Shown here piece after piece: positions 1 to 7,590 of a stretch of 30,665 nucleotides of DNA (its first letter is position 1; every line of letters starts with the position of its first letter). The position numbers and the translations under genes are program-made. The stretch is from an uncultured Oscillibacter sp. (GTDB lineage: Bacteria > Bacillota_A > Clostridia > Oscillospirales > Oscillospiraceae), in contig CATOKC010000027.1 of assembly GCA_951800675.1 (NCBI GenBank), positions 1 through 30,665 of the forward strand. Reading direction: 5' to 3'. The notes beneath the pieces are model-generated. The model was not told where the DNA came from. It did no database searches and was given only the letters and a program-made list of their open reading frames with translations.

Positions 1-111
1 ATAACATTCTACACCTCAAGTCAATGCACTGTTATTTTATTGGATTGCTATAGTTCTGTTTCTGATGAAACGATTACATATATTGTCGATAGTATCGAAT
101 TTATCGACTGA
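1..111 (+). CDS. C-terminal end of an unidentified protein (partial)
   Basis: Reading frame 1 is open from the window edge to a TGA at 109-111 and encodes 36 residues ending in VDSIEFID. The alternating hydrophobic and polar pattern looks like the last strand and helix of a small secreted or lipoprotein-type domain, resembling the C-terminal style of the lipoprotein pseudogenes further along. The gene starts outside the window, so no family can be named. Confidence is limited because the piece is short and AT-rich. Confidence 0.4.
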   Translation: MTFYTSSQCTVILLDCYSSVSDETITYIVDSIEFID

Positions 112-195
112 GTAACGGAGTCGGATTAAAATCTGGAATATTCGGTGAATCACGAATTTTTCTGATGATTTTACCTCAATAAACAGACCACTGCT

Positions 196-336
196 AGAGC
201 AGTTCCCAGAAGGCGAGGACAGAGGTCGCGGAGCAAGGCAAAGGACGCAGACGGGCTAACGCCCGTCAAGGACGACAACGCAGCTATGCGGCCGCTGGAC
301 CGCCGAACTTTTCTCAGTATTTTTGGGAACTGCTCT
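196..336. mobile_element. Short TA-flanked inverted-repeat element (MITE-like)
   Basis: A 13-base perfect inverted repeat (AGAGCAGTTCCCA at 196-208 and its complement at 324-336) bounds about 140 bases of GC-rich, non-coding sequence. Inside is a perfect hairpin, GACGGGC-TAAC-GCCCGTC, near 268-285. Both outer ends abut a TA dinucleotide, as expected for TA-targeting transposons of the IS630/Tc1-mariner type. No transposase is encoded, so it would need one supplied in trans. Its right end runs into the winged-helix fragment and supplies that fragment's only nearby start codon. The inverted repeats are seen directly; the MITE label is inference. Confidence 0.6.
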
Positions 337-601
337 AAAAGAGGAAACTGTGTATAAGAACGGCAGATTGATTCCTATGAGCCACTATGAGTTCGTTACC
401 CTGTGCTTTTTGGCAAAGCACCCTGGATGGGTATTCAGCAAGCAGCAGATTTATGGGGCTGTCTGGCAGGAATCGGAAGGGGACGGCAGCTCTGCGATTG
501 CCAATATTGTCAACCGGATTCGCAAAAAACTGAATCCAGATAACCCCAAAGACGGCTATATTAAAACGGTGGTAAACGGCGGGTATGAGGTTGAAGTGTA
601 G
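323..601 (+). CDS. Winged-helix DNA-binding domain fragment (OmpR/PhoB C-terminal type)
   Basis: This encodes the transcriptional regulator C-terminal winged-helix fold: an N-terminal strand (NGRLIPMSHYEF), a helix (TLCFLAKHPGWVFS), the recognition-helix region (SSAIANIVNRIRKKL) and the C-terminal hairpin (YIKTVVNGGYEVEV). Known family members bind promoter DNA, normally behind a phosphoacceptor receiver domain of about 120 residues. No receiver domain is present. The only in-frame start is a TTG inside the right repeat of the 196-336 element, with no ribosome binding site, so roughly the first ten residues come from the element. The 5' part of the gene was probably lost or displaced by that insertion. 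An internal ATG at 377 is another possible start but would cut into the fold. Confidence 0.6.
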   Translation: MGTALKEETVYKNGRLIPMSHYEFVTLCFLAKHPGWVFSKQQIYGAVWQESEGDGSSAIANIVNRIRKKLNPDNPKDGYIKTVVNGGYEVEV

Positions 602-626
602 CGGCGTCATAAAGAGAAGCGCCGGC

Positions 627-660
627 AGGATGGTTGGAATTTCCCCGTTTCCAGCCACCT
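627..660 (+). other. Imperfect hairpin between genes
   Basis: AGGATGGTTGGAA at 627-639 can pair with TTCCAGCCACCT at 649-660, giving about 12 pairs with one bulge and a short C-rich loop. It lies between the winged-helix fragment and the next gene. It is not followed by a T run, so it is not a convincing intrinsic terminator. Its function is unknown. Confidence 0.25.
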
Positions 661-691
661 TTGGCGCGTAACAACTGGAGGAGCTATAACG

Positions 692-1426
692 ATGAAACAA
701 GGATGGCATTTGATTCTGCGGCCCGGCGTACAGGGCGGCAGCACATCATTCATCGGCGGGAAGCCCTGCCTGCCGCCGTCGGTCCCGCTGCCGGTGCATA
801 AGATCTGCGGAGAGCCGCTGACGTTCTTTTTCCAGGCGGCGTTCCCGGAGGGCCACATGTGGGCGGGGAAGTCGTTGGCGTTTTTCTTCCGCTCCGCCGC
901 TTATCACAGGCACAAAGATAAGGAGCAGCTGCCCCGCCCTGTCCATGCGGACTCCAGGAGTGATTTTGACATTCCCGCCGGGGAGTTGGCCCCGGGCTTC
1001 TATCAGGCCATGTTCCGGGCCAGTATCTTTGATCCGGCGGAGGGCGTGCCGCGTGAGGATTACCAGGAGCGTGTTGCCTATCAGGAAATCGAGTGAGAGC
1101 CCCGCAAAGCGAAGGATAAGAAAACACCCATCATCCTGGGCGGGGAACCGATTTGGACAGGCATCAAAAAGTACGGCAAGGAACGGCCTGCCTCCTATGG
1201 CGGGAAGTCTATGGGGCTGCTTTTGCAGGTGGCGGAGAATTTCAACTTTGAAAAGCTGCCCGGTGCGCCGCCGGCAATGAAAGAGGACCTCATGGGCGAT
1301 AAAGCCTTTGCCGCCAGGGAGGAGCCGAACTACACACTTTTCTACGAGTTCAACTGCGTATACCTCTGGGGGCCGGAGGACCCTTCGAACCCGGTTGTAT
1401 ATATTAACGTGCAAAATGATATTTGA
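692..1426 (+). pseudogene. DUF1963 (YwqG)-like protein, interrupted by an in-frame TGA
   Basis: The ATG at 692 follows a good ribosome binding site (GGAGGAG). The frame is open to a TGA at 1094-1096 and then stays open in the same frame to 1426, giving about 244 codons with one stop. The N-terminal half carries a pattern typical of DUF1963/YwqG proteins: a Gly-Gly-x-Pro-x-Leu-Pro segment (GGKPCLP) followed about 20 residues later by GEPLTFFFQAAF. The C-terminal half ends in YEFNCVYLWGPEDPS. DUF1963 proteins are poorly understood and often occur near immunity-like genes. A single CGA to TGA change would explain the stop. The family assignment is by eye and moderate; alternatively this is a distinct hypothetical family. 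Confidence 0.55.
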
Positions 1427-1441
1427 CAGGAGGACAACACC

Positions 1442-1768
1442 ATGGCGAAACTGAACCTGAACCCCGGCGAGACGATGATCGGCAGCGGTCAGATGTCCCT
1501 TTATCAAAAGTGGGTCCTGACGAAAAAGCCCTTTCAGGGCAACGTCTTTGTGACCAGTCAGCGGGTGTGCTTCAAGATCAGCATGATGCCCGGCGAACCG
1601 GACATGAACCTGCCTCTGGAGGAAATCAAGGGCTTTTCCGTGGGTAAGATCGCACTGTTCACCGCCGTGACCATCCACAGCAAGTCCGGCGAGATCTATC
1701 CCTTCACCGGCTTCCCGGCTAAGAAGCTCCAGGACTGGCTGCGGCAGGTAGGCGTACAGGAACTGTAA
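1442..1768 (+). CDS. GRAM/PH-like domain protein
   Basis: The ATG follows AGGAGG with a suitable spacer, 15 bases after the preceding frame ends. The 108-residue product is one small beta-rich domain: an N-terminal GETMIGSG segment, a VFVTSQRVCFKI strand typical of GRAM domains (gene product makes, then recognises, a surface), LPLEEIKGFSVG, and a final amphipathic helix (FPAKKLQDWLRQVG). GRAM and bacterial PH-like domains bind lipids or proteins at membranes. There is no signal peptide or membrane segment, so the product is probably cytoplasmic or peripheral. A broken relative lies at 6159-6377. Its partner is unknown. Confidence 0.75.
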   Translation: MAKLNLNPGETMIGSGQMSLYQKWVLTKKPFQGNVFVTSQRVCFKISMMPGEPDMNLPLEEIKGFSVGKIALFTAVTIHSKSGEIYPFTGFPAKKLQDWLRQVGVQEL

Positions 1769-1786
1769 GACAGGAGAACGGCGTTC

Positions 1787-2494
1787 ATGAAACACTGGAT
1801 ACATAGCGTTTCCCGCAAGCTCGTGGGCCCCGTCCTCGTCCTTACGGTGATGGCCGCGCTCCCCACCGGCTGGCTCTACGACCTTTGGGCCGGTATGGGG
1901 ACGGAGCGGGGGCAGGAGCCCGGCGCGGGCGTGGAACTGATTCGGCGTCAGGAGGATATAGAGGCCTTCTTCCTCTCCCAGGCCCCGGTCACCGTGCCGG
2001 GCGGAGAGCTGACAGCCTGTCCCCTGGCCCGTCTACGGGATGTGGGGCAGGAAGGAGTTCATGCCCGCAGCCGGCATAGAGTCAGGAGGAGCGTATATGT
2101 CTCCGAGTACGTTACTGCGGATTACCCGATTCCGACATGGCAGCGGCTGCTGCGGGGAGCCATAGGCGGCTTTTATAACCGCTACTATTTGATGGAGTTG
2201 GGGGGCAACTCCTGGCTCTGTGTCTACTTCGATGACTACCTGACGCTGACGGGAACAGAGGAATACCCTGTCGGCTATGTTCGCTATACCACCACGGAGG
2301 AACGCCGGATGCTGAACCAGATGGCGGATCCCTGTGACTTGATAGATCTGGCGGATTTGCTGGTATCCCTGGCCCGCTTCGGTGAGAATCGGGGACAGCA
2401 CTGGCATGTGGACCAAGGAACGCTGGTTTCGGAGACCTCTCCCGTTGACGAGCTTATTTTGGAGAGAAACGATAAAGGAGCGGGTGTGCCATGA
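1787..2494 (+). CDS. Membrane-anchored hypothetical protein
   Basis: The 235-residue product starts after AGGAG and has one N-terminal hydrophobic segment (about residues 12-33, LVGPVLVLTVMAALPTGW), consistent with a signal anchor. The rest is soluble and probably extracytoplasmic. The middle contains a convincing beta-rich stretch (YYLMELGGNSWLCVYFDD and GTEEYPVGYVRYTT) followed by a helical segment. A more basic, low-complexity join near residues 75-95 (ARSRHRVRRS) could mark a small old frameshift that was later compensated. The stop overlaps the next start (ATGA at 2491-2494), suggesting translational coupling to the lipoprotein-like gene behind it. No family was recognised. Confidence 0.7.
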   Translation: MKHWIHSVSRKLVGPVLVLTVMAALPTGWLYDLWAGMGTERGQEPGAGVELIRRQEDIEAFFLSQAPVTVPGGELTACPLARLRDVGQEGVHARSRHRVRRSVYVSEYVTADYPIPTWQRLLRGAIGGFYNRYYLMELGGNSWLCVYFDDYLTLTGTEEYPVGYVRYTTTEERRMLNQMADPCDLIDLADLLVSLARFGENRGQHWHVDQGTLVSETSPVDELILERNDKGAGVP

Positions 2495-3056
2495 GAGCTC
2501 AGTCTGCCATTTTGATGAGAACCATTGAATTTTTCTTGCTGGCCGTAATGCTGTGCCTCTCTGCCCGCGGCGCTCCGGCGGAAAAGGAGGGCGCCCAGCA
2601 GCCGGAAGCGGAAGAGCCGGTGGAAGAAAATGCGCTTCCCGGAACCTGGACGGCGTCCGGGGGGCTGGGTGAAGGTGGAGAAGTATTCCACAGAGAATAA
2701 GATTTTCTATGTGGAAGGGGCCATGTGAGGAGGACGAACAGCCCGACAATATCTCTATTGAGGTAGGGACGAATCGATACAGCGTGGAAGACCATATGAA
2801 CTTTCGGGACGCCATTGTCCACCAGCTGACCATGCAGGCCGGCAGTGCTGGCGCGGAGCTAACCGGAGAGGGCACCTTTACAGCCCAGGAGGATGTTCTT
2901 TACATTTTCATCATCAGCGAAGAAGCGGTGGTGACCAAGCGGTTCTATATTGTGGGCGATCAGCACTATTGCTTAGTCCACCTGACCAACTTCACCGTCT
3001 CCGAGAGCGTGGAGGAAGCGGCCCGGGCGATAGCGAACAGCTTTGCCTGGGAGTAG
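2491..3056 (+). pseudogene. Secreted or lipoprotein-like hypothetical, two frameshifts
   Basis: The gene begins with a signal-peptide-like segment (MRTIEFFLLAVMLCLSARGA). Coding character then shifts frame twice. The first shift is at a run of six G at 2659-2664, after which WVKVEKYSTENKIFYVEG appears in the next frame. The second is at a G run near 2714-2717, after which the sequence continues as CEEDEQPDNISIEVGTNRYS to a stop at 3056. Removing one G from each run would restore a single frame of about 187 codons. The lipobox position reads LSARG where the neighbouring pseudogene reads LSACG, so the lipid-accepting cysteine also seems lost. It overlaps the preceding gene by four bases. Whether the G-run changes are real or assembly errors cannot be told from one sequence. 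Confidence 0.65.
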
Positions 3057-3085
3057 CGCCATAATTTGATAAAAGAAGTGTTTCC

Positions 3086-3223
3086 ATGATTTCCGCGATG
3101 TTTGAACACCTGGAGGAAAGAGAAACCTGTTCTACTCTGGAGGAAGTACGCACCGTTCTGGATCAAACGGTAGATGGAGGAGATGCCTGCCTGCGTGGAG
3201 TGGGAAGAATTATAAGCTATTAA
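3086..3223 (+). other. Small open frame of 45 codons, possible gene remnant
   Basis: An ATG at 3086 opens 45 codons (MISAMFEHLEERETCSTLEE onwards) to a TAA at 3221-3223, filling most of the gap between two lipoprotein pseudogenes. The predicted peptide is acidic and helical. There is no good ribosome binding site and no recognised family. Given the decay around it, it is more likely a remnant than a functional gene. Confidence 0.2.
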
Positions 3224-3250
3224 AATTATAAAAAGGAGAGATTTACTGTT

Positions 3251-4046
3251 ATGAAAACCCAAATGATGTTCTTTAGAAAAGCCTGACTCTTGGTGTTGGC
3301 CCTTCTTTTGCTGGGGGCCCTCTCCGCCTGCGGCGCTCCGGCGGATGAATCCAGTGTCCCACCGGAGGAGGCCGAACCTGCTGCCGGTCAACAGGAAGAA
3401 CCCTCTTACACTTCCCACTCCACCCAAGGCGTTGCCTTCCAGGTCCCGGCGGACTGGACCCAGGCGGAGGGGACGGACCTCTTCTACGCCACTGGCCGCC
3501 CGGAGGTCTACGGCCTCAACGGCGTGTCCCCTCTGGGCTCCTATGAGCCCCAGGAGTTCTACAAGGCGCTGGTCAATCACTATGAGGACACCAATCAGTT
3601 CTCCGACCTCCAGACGGCGGAGAGTACGAGTTCCTAGCAGTCCGCCGACGGGGTGGAGTGCTGGACTGCGGACTTCACCGGCTATCAGGATTCCATCCTC
3701 TACCGTGCGAAGCTGATTGCCGCGCCTCAGAAGAATCTGGTGCTGACTTTCTGCGGCCAGGCCAACGCCGAAACGCTGGGAGATACGGCGCCTGTGTGGG
3801 ACCAGCTGAATGAGCTGTGCGAGAGCCTGACCTTTGAGATCGGGACCCAGGATGAGATTACCGGCGACACCTTACGCGGTGATTCTTCACAACCAGCGGC
3901 TGGTTTCCTCCCCGGAAGAGGTCCGGGAGGGCGGAAACAGCACCCTCTACATCGGCTTCTACCTGCCGGAGCTGGGGATGGCGGACCTGACCAACTGTAA
4001 TGTGGGCTCCAATACCCAGTGGACCTTCCAGGAGAAGACGGCCTGA
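3251..4046 (+). pseudogene. Lipoprotein pseudogene with two stops and a frameshift
   Basis: An ATG at 3251 starts a classic lipoprotein signal: a basic N-terminus, a hydrophobic core (LLVLALLLLGAL) and the lipobox LSAC. A TGA at codon 12 (3284-3286) interrupts it. The body continues in the same frame (YTSHSTQGVAFQVPADWTQ, FYATGRPEVYGLNGVS) to a TAG at 3635-3637, and then on (VECWTADFTGYQDSILYRA) to about 3869. There the frame shifts by one, and YAVILHNQRLVSSPEE and STLYIGFYLPELGM follow to a stop at 4044-4046. One extra T at the shift would explain it. The body resembles PsbP-like extracytoplasmic domains of clostridial lipoproteins. Its signal region is strikingly similar to that of 2491-3056, suggesting paralogues. 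Confidence 0.75.
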
Positions 4047-4047
4047 G

Positions 4048-4668
4048 ATGAAAAGGGAACTGCGCGTCCCGCTTTTACTCCTGGGGGCTTGGCTGGGCTT
4101 CATGGGTATTGCCGAAATCATCATGAGCCGGTGGAAGTCGCCGCCGGAGACTGCCCGATGCCCGCTGAGGGCTGTTATGGTTGGATTTGGTGTGCTCGCA
4201 ATATGGGATAGATGCCGGGATAAATTGGTGCCCCGGAAAAAGCCGGAGGAACCCGTCCAACGCAGACAGGCGATTTTGACAGGTGTGGATGGGAAACGTC
4301 AATCCGATGTAAGCCGGGAAGCTCTGCGAGAGCAACTGGCGCTGCTGGCGGAGCGGGGAGCATCGGTTTCCTTCTCCCTGGAAGTCCTGCCGGTGCCGGA
4401 GGTGCCTGATCTGGGTTGGATGGAGCGGGTGATTTGCACCTATGAGGGGAGTTACCGTGTATCGGCCCGCTTTGTAACGGGTGAGGGCGTCTGCATTACT
4501 CTGGAAAAATCCGAGATACCCGCGGCGCGGACGGAAGAGATCTTACTGCGGATACTGGACGGAACCGTGGACTTCTCCGGCTGGGAAGATGTGAAATCAG
4601 GAAATCAGTTCCTTCTGGAGCCGGAGACAGCGCATAAAAGGCTTTTGATTCTTTTCGGAGATAGCTGA
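4048..4668 (+). CDS. Membrane-anchored hypothetical, probably shortened by TGA
   Basis: The start was set at the ATG at 4048, two bases after the preceding stop. The product (206 residues) has a basic N-terminus, one membrane helix (VPLLLLGAWLGFMGIAEIIM) and a possible second hydrophobic stretch (VMVGFGVLAIWD), followed by a soluble region with alternating strands (ASVSFSLEVLPVPEV, YRVSARFVTGEGVCITLEKS). It ends at a TGA at 4666-4668, but the same frame runs on with a protein-like sequence (YERLPFFAGRDLELAVEN), so the original protein was probably about 100 residues longer. No family was recognised. Confidence 0.55.
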   Translation: MKRELRVPLLLLGAWLGFMGIAEIIMSRWKSPPETARCPLRAVMVGFGVLAIWDRCRDKLVPRKKPEEPVQRRQAILTGVDGKRQSDVSREALREQLALLAERGASVSFSLEVLPVPEVPDLGWMERVICTYEGSYRVSARFVTGEGVCITLEKSEIPAARTEEILLRILDGTVDFSGWEDVKSGNQFLLEPETAHKRLLILFGDS

Positions 4669-4967
4669 TATGAGCGGCTTCCCTTCTTTGCGGGGCGGGA
4701 CCTGGAGCTGGCAGTAGAGAACTAGTTCAGGAAAAGTATACAAGAGCGGAACTGTATCAGGACGAATGGCGGTTTCTGATTTTCCCGGAATATCAGGAGG
4801 AACAGATGTCTGATCCGCCGAAGATCTTTCTTCAAATGATCCGCCGCCTGGGGAACCATTCTTTGGTTTACGAGAAGCAGGGCAGCGTATCTCAGGTTCA
4901 GGAGTGGCTGGTGGAGATCTATCAGGATGGATGGAGCCCCTTTGGCTGGATAGAGAAAACGCCGTGA
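4669..4967 (+). pseudogene. 3' remnant of the preceding gene, frameshifted
   Basis: Directly after the TGA of the preceding gene the same frame encodes YERLPFFAGRDLELAVEN and then meets a TAG near 4723. A one-base change there moves into the frame that reads TRAELYQDEWRFLIFPEYQ and continues to a TGA at 4965-4967 (final residues PFGWIEKTP). Adding one base before the TAG would give a smooth NLVQEKYTRAEL junction. No separate start or ribosome binding site was found, so this is best read as the lost C-terminus of the 4048 gene, not an independent gene. Confidence 0.5.
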
Positions 4968-4988
4968 CCGACAAGGGAGGTAGTATCA

Positions 4989-6119
4989 ATGGGAAAATAC
5001 TTCAGTGACGTGGTGGAGCAGGCTATCGCGGACATCTATTACTGCTACTGCTATGACAACACCCGGGCCAAGGCGGCGGAGGCCGCGCTGGCTCTGGCTG
5101 TGGAGCGGGGGGACGGGGACGCCTGTTACTTTTTGTCCCGGTGCTTCTTTGGAAAGTTCTACCACTGGGAGTACCACCCCTTTGAGGAAAATGACCGGAT
5201 AGCCTATGAGCTGCTGGGCAAGGGTGTCCGCCTGGGCAGCGCCGCGTCTGTGCTGGGTGCGCTTCGCGGGGGGATGCTGACCCAGGCCCTGCGGGAGGAA
5301 ATGCCCTTTTCCAGTCTGGAGGAGGCCTGGAGAGAGATATACCGGAAGGCGGAACAGGTTCAAAAGAGCGCCCAATGGTACGCGGAGGCCTTTGAGGGCG
5401 GCATGGGCATCGCCGGGCGGAGCCTTCGGGCCTACTACCAGGAGGGCTGGAGAACACGGATTCCGCCGGATCAAAGGAATTTCCTGCTCACGCTCCAGCA
5501 GGGGGTGGAGCTGAGATACCCGGACTGGATGTTTCCCTGGGCCTTTGAGTTATACTTCCATCTGGGCCGGAAGCAGGAGGGGCTGGACTACGCCCGGAGG
5601 GCTGCGGAGCAGGGACATCTCAAAGGCTGGATGATCCTGGGACACGCCTATCGGTATGGAAATGTGGCGGAGCAGAGCTTTTCAAAGGCCCTGGCCTGCT
5701 ATGAGAAGAGCGCGGCCTTTGGAAACGACTCTTACGCCAGCAGTCAGCTGGGAGAGTTGTACTTCCTGGGCCTGGGTGTGAAGCAGGACTATGCCGCTGC
5801 GGCGCGGTATCTGGAACAGAGCTATGCTCTGGACTCGGACAATACGAACCTGGGGATGCTGGGTGTATGCTGTCTCTTGGGCTGGGGCTGCAAGCAGGAT
5901 TCCGTCCGGGGCCGGACGCTGTTGACGCTGATGAACTGCCGGGACTCCAAGTACAAGTCTTACGGCCTGGGGCGGATGTACGCCGAGGGGATCGGGGCGC
6001 CGGAGGACATAGAGAAAGGCGTCCGGTATCTCCGGGCGGCGGGCGATTATGAACCGGCAAAGGAAGCTCTGAAGCAGTATAAGAAAAGTATCTTCGGTGT
6101 ATGGCGGCGGAGGCGGTAG
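4989..6119 (+). CDS. Sel1-like repeat (tetratricopeptide-type) protein
   Basis: The ATG follows GGGAGG. The 376-residue protein consists of paired helices, with clear Sel1-type repeats in the second half: AAEQGHLKGWMILGHAYRYG, AAFGNDSYASSQLGELYFLG followed by LGVKQDYAAAARYLEQ, and YGLGRMYAEGIGAPEDIEKG. Sel1 repeats form right-handed superhelices that act as protein interaction scaffolds. In bacteria they appear in signalling, surface-assembly and toxin-immunity contexts. There is no signal peptide, so the protein is probably cytoplasmic. It is the best preserved gene in the left part of the window. The partner protein is not evident. Confidence 0.88.
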   Translation: MGKYFSDVVEQAIADIYYCYCYDNTRAKAAEAALALAVERGDGDACYFLSRCFFGKFYHWEYHPFEENDRIAYELLGKGVRLGSAASVLGALRGGMLTQALREEMPFSSLEEAWREIYRKAEQVQKSAQWYAEAFEGGMGIAGRSLRAYYQEGWRTRIPPDQRNFLLTLQQGVELRYPDWMFPWAFELYFHLGRKQEGLDYARRAAEQGHLKGWMILGHAYRYGNVAEQSFSKALACYEKSAAFGNDSYASSQLGELYFLGLGVKQDYAAAARYLEQSYALDSDNTNLGMLGVCCLLGWGCKQDSVRGRTLLTLMNCRDSKYKSYGLGRMYAEGIGAPEDIEKGVRYLRAAGDYEPAKEALKQYKKSIFGVWRRRR

Positions 6120-6158
6120 TGTAAGAAAAACGGCGCAGATAATTTGACATAGGGTTGA

Positions 6159-6377
6159 CCTGTTTCCTCCGGCCTGATCGGGACGGCCGGCGCCAGCTGG
6201 GAGATCCAGATGAAGGACATTGAGTCGGTGGAAACCTGCATGACGCCGACCTGCTTCCCCTTTGGCGTTCTGCTCACCATGCGGGACGGCGGCAAGTACA
6301 AGCTGGGCATCACGAAACTTGGCCGCCTATTGCCAAAAATGTATCTGTCAATGGACGGACCACGACGAAAACCATAA
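6159..6377 (+). pseudogene. Remnant of a GRAM/PH-like gene
   Basis: The frame opened by the TGA at 6156-6158 runs 72 codons to a TAA at 6375-6377 and has no credible start. Its middle (IQMKDIESVETCMTPTC, then FPFGVLLTMRDGGKYKLGI) resembles the second half of a GRAM/PH-type domain, with the same layout as the intact gene at 1442-1768 (LPLEEIKGFSVG, then HSKSGEIYPFTGF). The last 20 or so residues look unrelated and may lie past a deletion junction near 6310. The first half of the domain is missing. Confidence 0.45.
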
Positions 6378-6420
6378 TAGTATCGGTCTTGTTTCTTTAT
6401 CCCGTCTGGACCTGTTTTAT

Positions 6421-6903
6421 ATGGCGCTGATCGCGGATGCGGATACGGAGTTTATCAAAAAGCTAGGAGAGCTTCTTTCCATTCCAGAGCGGACGTGGAA
6501 TCCGTTTCTCACATACCGGGGCAACGCGGTGATCCGCCTGTCAATGGGAGACAAAGAGCGGGCAGTCTATTATGCGGAGAAGATGCTCAAAGAGGATTCC
6601 CACCCCTTATGGCTGAACTATGCGTACTGCATAGAAGCGATTGTGTCCGGGGATGCCGATACTGTGAATGGTACTCTTTGTGCTATCGTCAGCAGTTGGC
6701 GGCGCACCTCCGGCCCGCCCAGACTCTTGGTTATTCACGCAATCGGCCTGGCAAAGCTGGCGGTCAAGAACGGCCTCCAGGCCACGATTGATACCATGGA
6801 CTGCACCCAGGCGCTGATCCAGCCCGCGCAGATGGACTACAGTCGCTTGGAGCTGCCCAGGCCGAAGTACGGCTTCCTCTGGGAGAGGGAAACGGAAGAA
6901 TAG
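6421..6903 (+). CDS. Helical hypothetical protein, N-terminal half probably lost
   Basis: The ATG at 6421 begins MALIADADTEFIKKL. The frame is open further upstream (SIGLVSLSRLDLFY) with no better start and no clear ribosome binding site, which suggests 5' truncation. The product (160 residues) is helical: WNPFLTYRGNAVIRLSMGDK, ERAVYYAEKMLKE, LWLNYAYCIEAIVSGDAD, then LLVIHAIGLAKLAVKNG. By eye it aligns with the later part of the next gene's product (ILANDFELALSIA, LLILEEYEKAQRTL, then ALCCWTIAHGNQSVFDDAL). The two are therefore probably tandem paralogues, with this one lacking the first half. The overall pattern recalls Imm49-type immunity proteins, but that is tentative. The upstream join to the 6159-6377 remnant may be a deletion scar. 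Confidence 0.5.
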   Translation: MALIADADTEFIKKLGELLSIPERTWNPFLTYRGNAVIRLSMGDKERAVYYAEKMLKEDSHPLWLNYAYCIEAIVSGDADTVNGTLCAIVSSWRRTSGPPRLLVIHAIGLAKLAVKNGLQATIDTMDCTQALIQPAQMDYSRLELPRPKYGFLWERETEE

Positions 6904-6915
6904 GGGGGAAATCAG

Positions 6916-7590
6916 ATGGCTCTGCAATACAGCACAAAACGGCTCGACAAAGAGTTGGAGCAGGAGAATGTCGACAGCAGGATCGCTATATATCAAAAAT
7001 CACTGGACAGAAGCCTTTTATGGCTGGAGAAGGCGATTCAAGAGCACAAACATGACCAGCTTATTGAGGAATGCCTCGGCCTGCGCAGCAGCCACTTTCA
7101 AATCGCGGACTGGCTGTTCGCGTTGGGAGAAGAGCACTCAAAGGTGAAACGGCATTACTATCTGGCGGCTCTGGTCTCCGCCCAGGCATACCGGCTCGTC
7201 CGGGCAGGCTTACCCCATCAAATGCGGGAGCGGGCGGGTCCCTATAACTTCAAAAAGAATAACCGGAACTTTACGAAGGACGCGATCCTGGCAAATGATT
7301 TTGAGTTGGCCCTCTCGATTGCCGGCGAGGACAGGGTGGAGGGGCTTTTGATCCTGGAAGAGTATGAAAAAGCACAGAGAACCCTGCCCCAAGACCCGGC
7401 AGCCATTGGAGAAGAGACCGCTCTATGCTGCTGGACTATCGCGCACGGAAACCAGAGCGTTTTTGATGACGCTCTCAAAGAGCGGATTAGGGCTTGTTTG
7501 AAAATTGGCGATATGCCCAACAGCGAGGAATTTTTTTGCCGGACAAGGCAAATTTTCGCGGGCATCCTGACGGATGGCAAGAAAATTTAA
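6916..7590 (+). CDS. Helical hypothetical protein, 3' end replaced by an inserted element
   Basis: The ATG follows a GGGGGG/GGA ribosome binding site 12 bases after the preceding stop. The 224-residue product is mostly helical (LDRSLLWLEKAIQEHKHDQL, SHFQIADWLFALGEEHSK, RHYYLAALVSAQAYRLVRAG), with no signal or membrane segment. From base 7486 the frame runs inside the 7486-7653 inverted-repeat element, so roughly the last 34 residues (from RACLKIGDM) are element-encoded. The original C-terminal half, still visible in the paralogue at 6421-6903, is missing. The layout recalls Imm49-like immunity proteins; this is a weak by-eye resemblance. Function after truncation is doubtful. Confidence 0.6.
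   Translation: MALQYSTKRLDKELEQENVDSRIAIYQKSLDRSLLWLEKAIQEHKHDQLIEECLGLRSSHFQIADWLFALGEEHSKVKRHYYLAALVSAQAYRLVRAGLPHQMRERAGPYNFKKNNRNFTKDAILANDFELALSIAGEDRVEGLLILEEYEKAQRTLPQDPAAIGEETALCCWTIAHGNQSVFDDALKERIRACLKIGDMPNSEEFFCRTRQIFAGILTDGKKI

Noticed and set aside
692..4668. Recoding of TGA (selenocysteine or an altered genetic code) to explain the in-frame stops at 1094, 3284 and 4666
   Set aside because: A TAG and several frameshifts occur in the same region, no selenocysteine-type insertion element was noticed, and TGA is used as a normal stop in many intact genes here. Decay is simpler.
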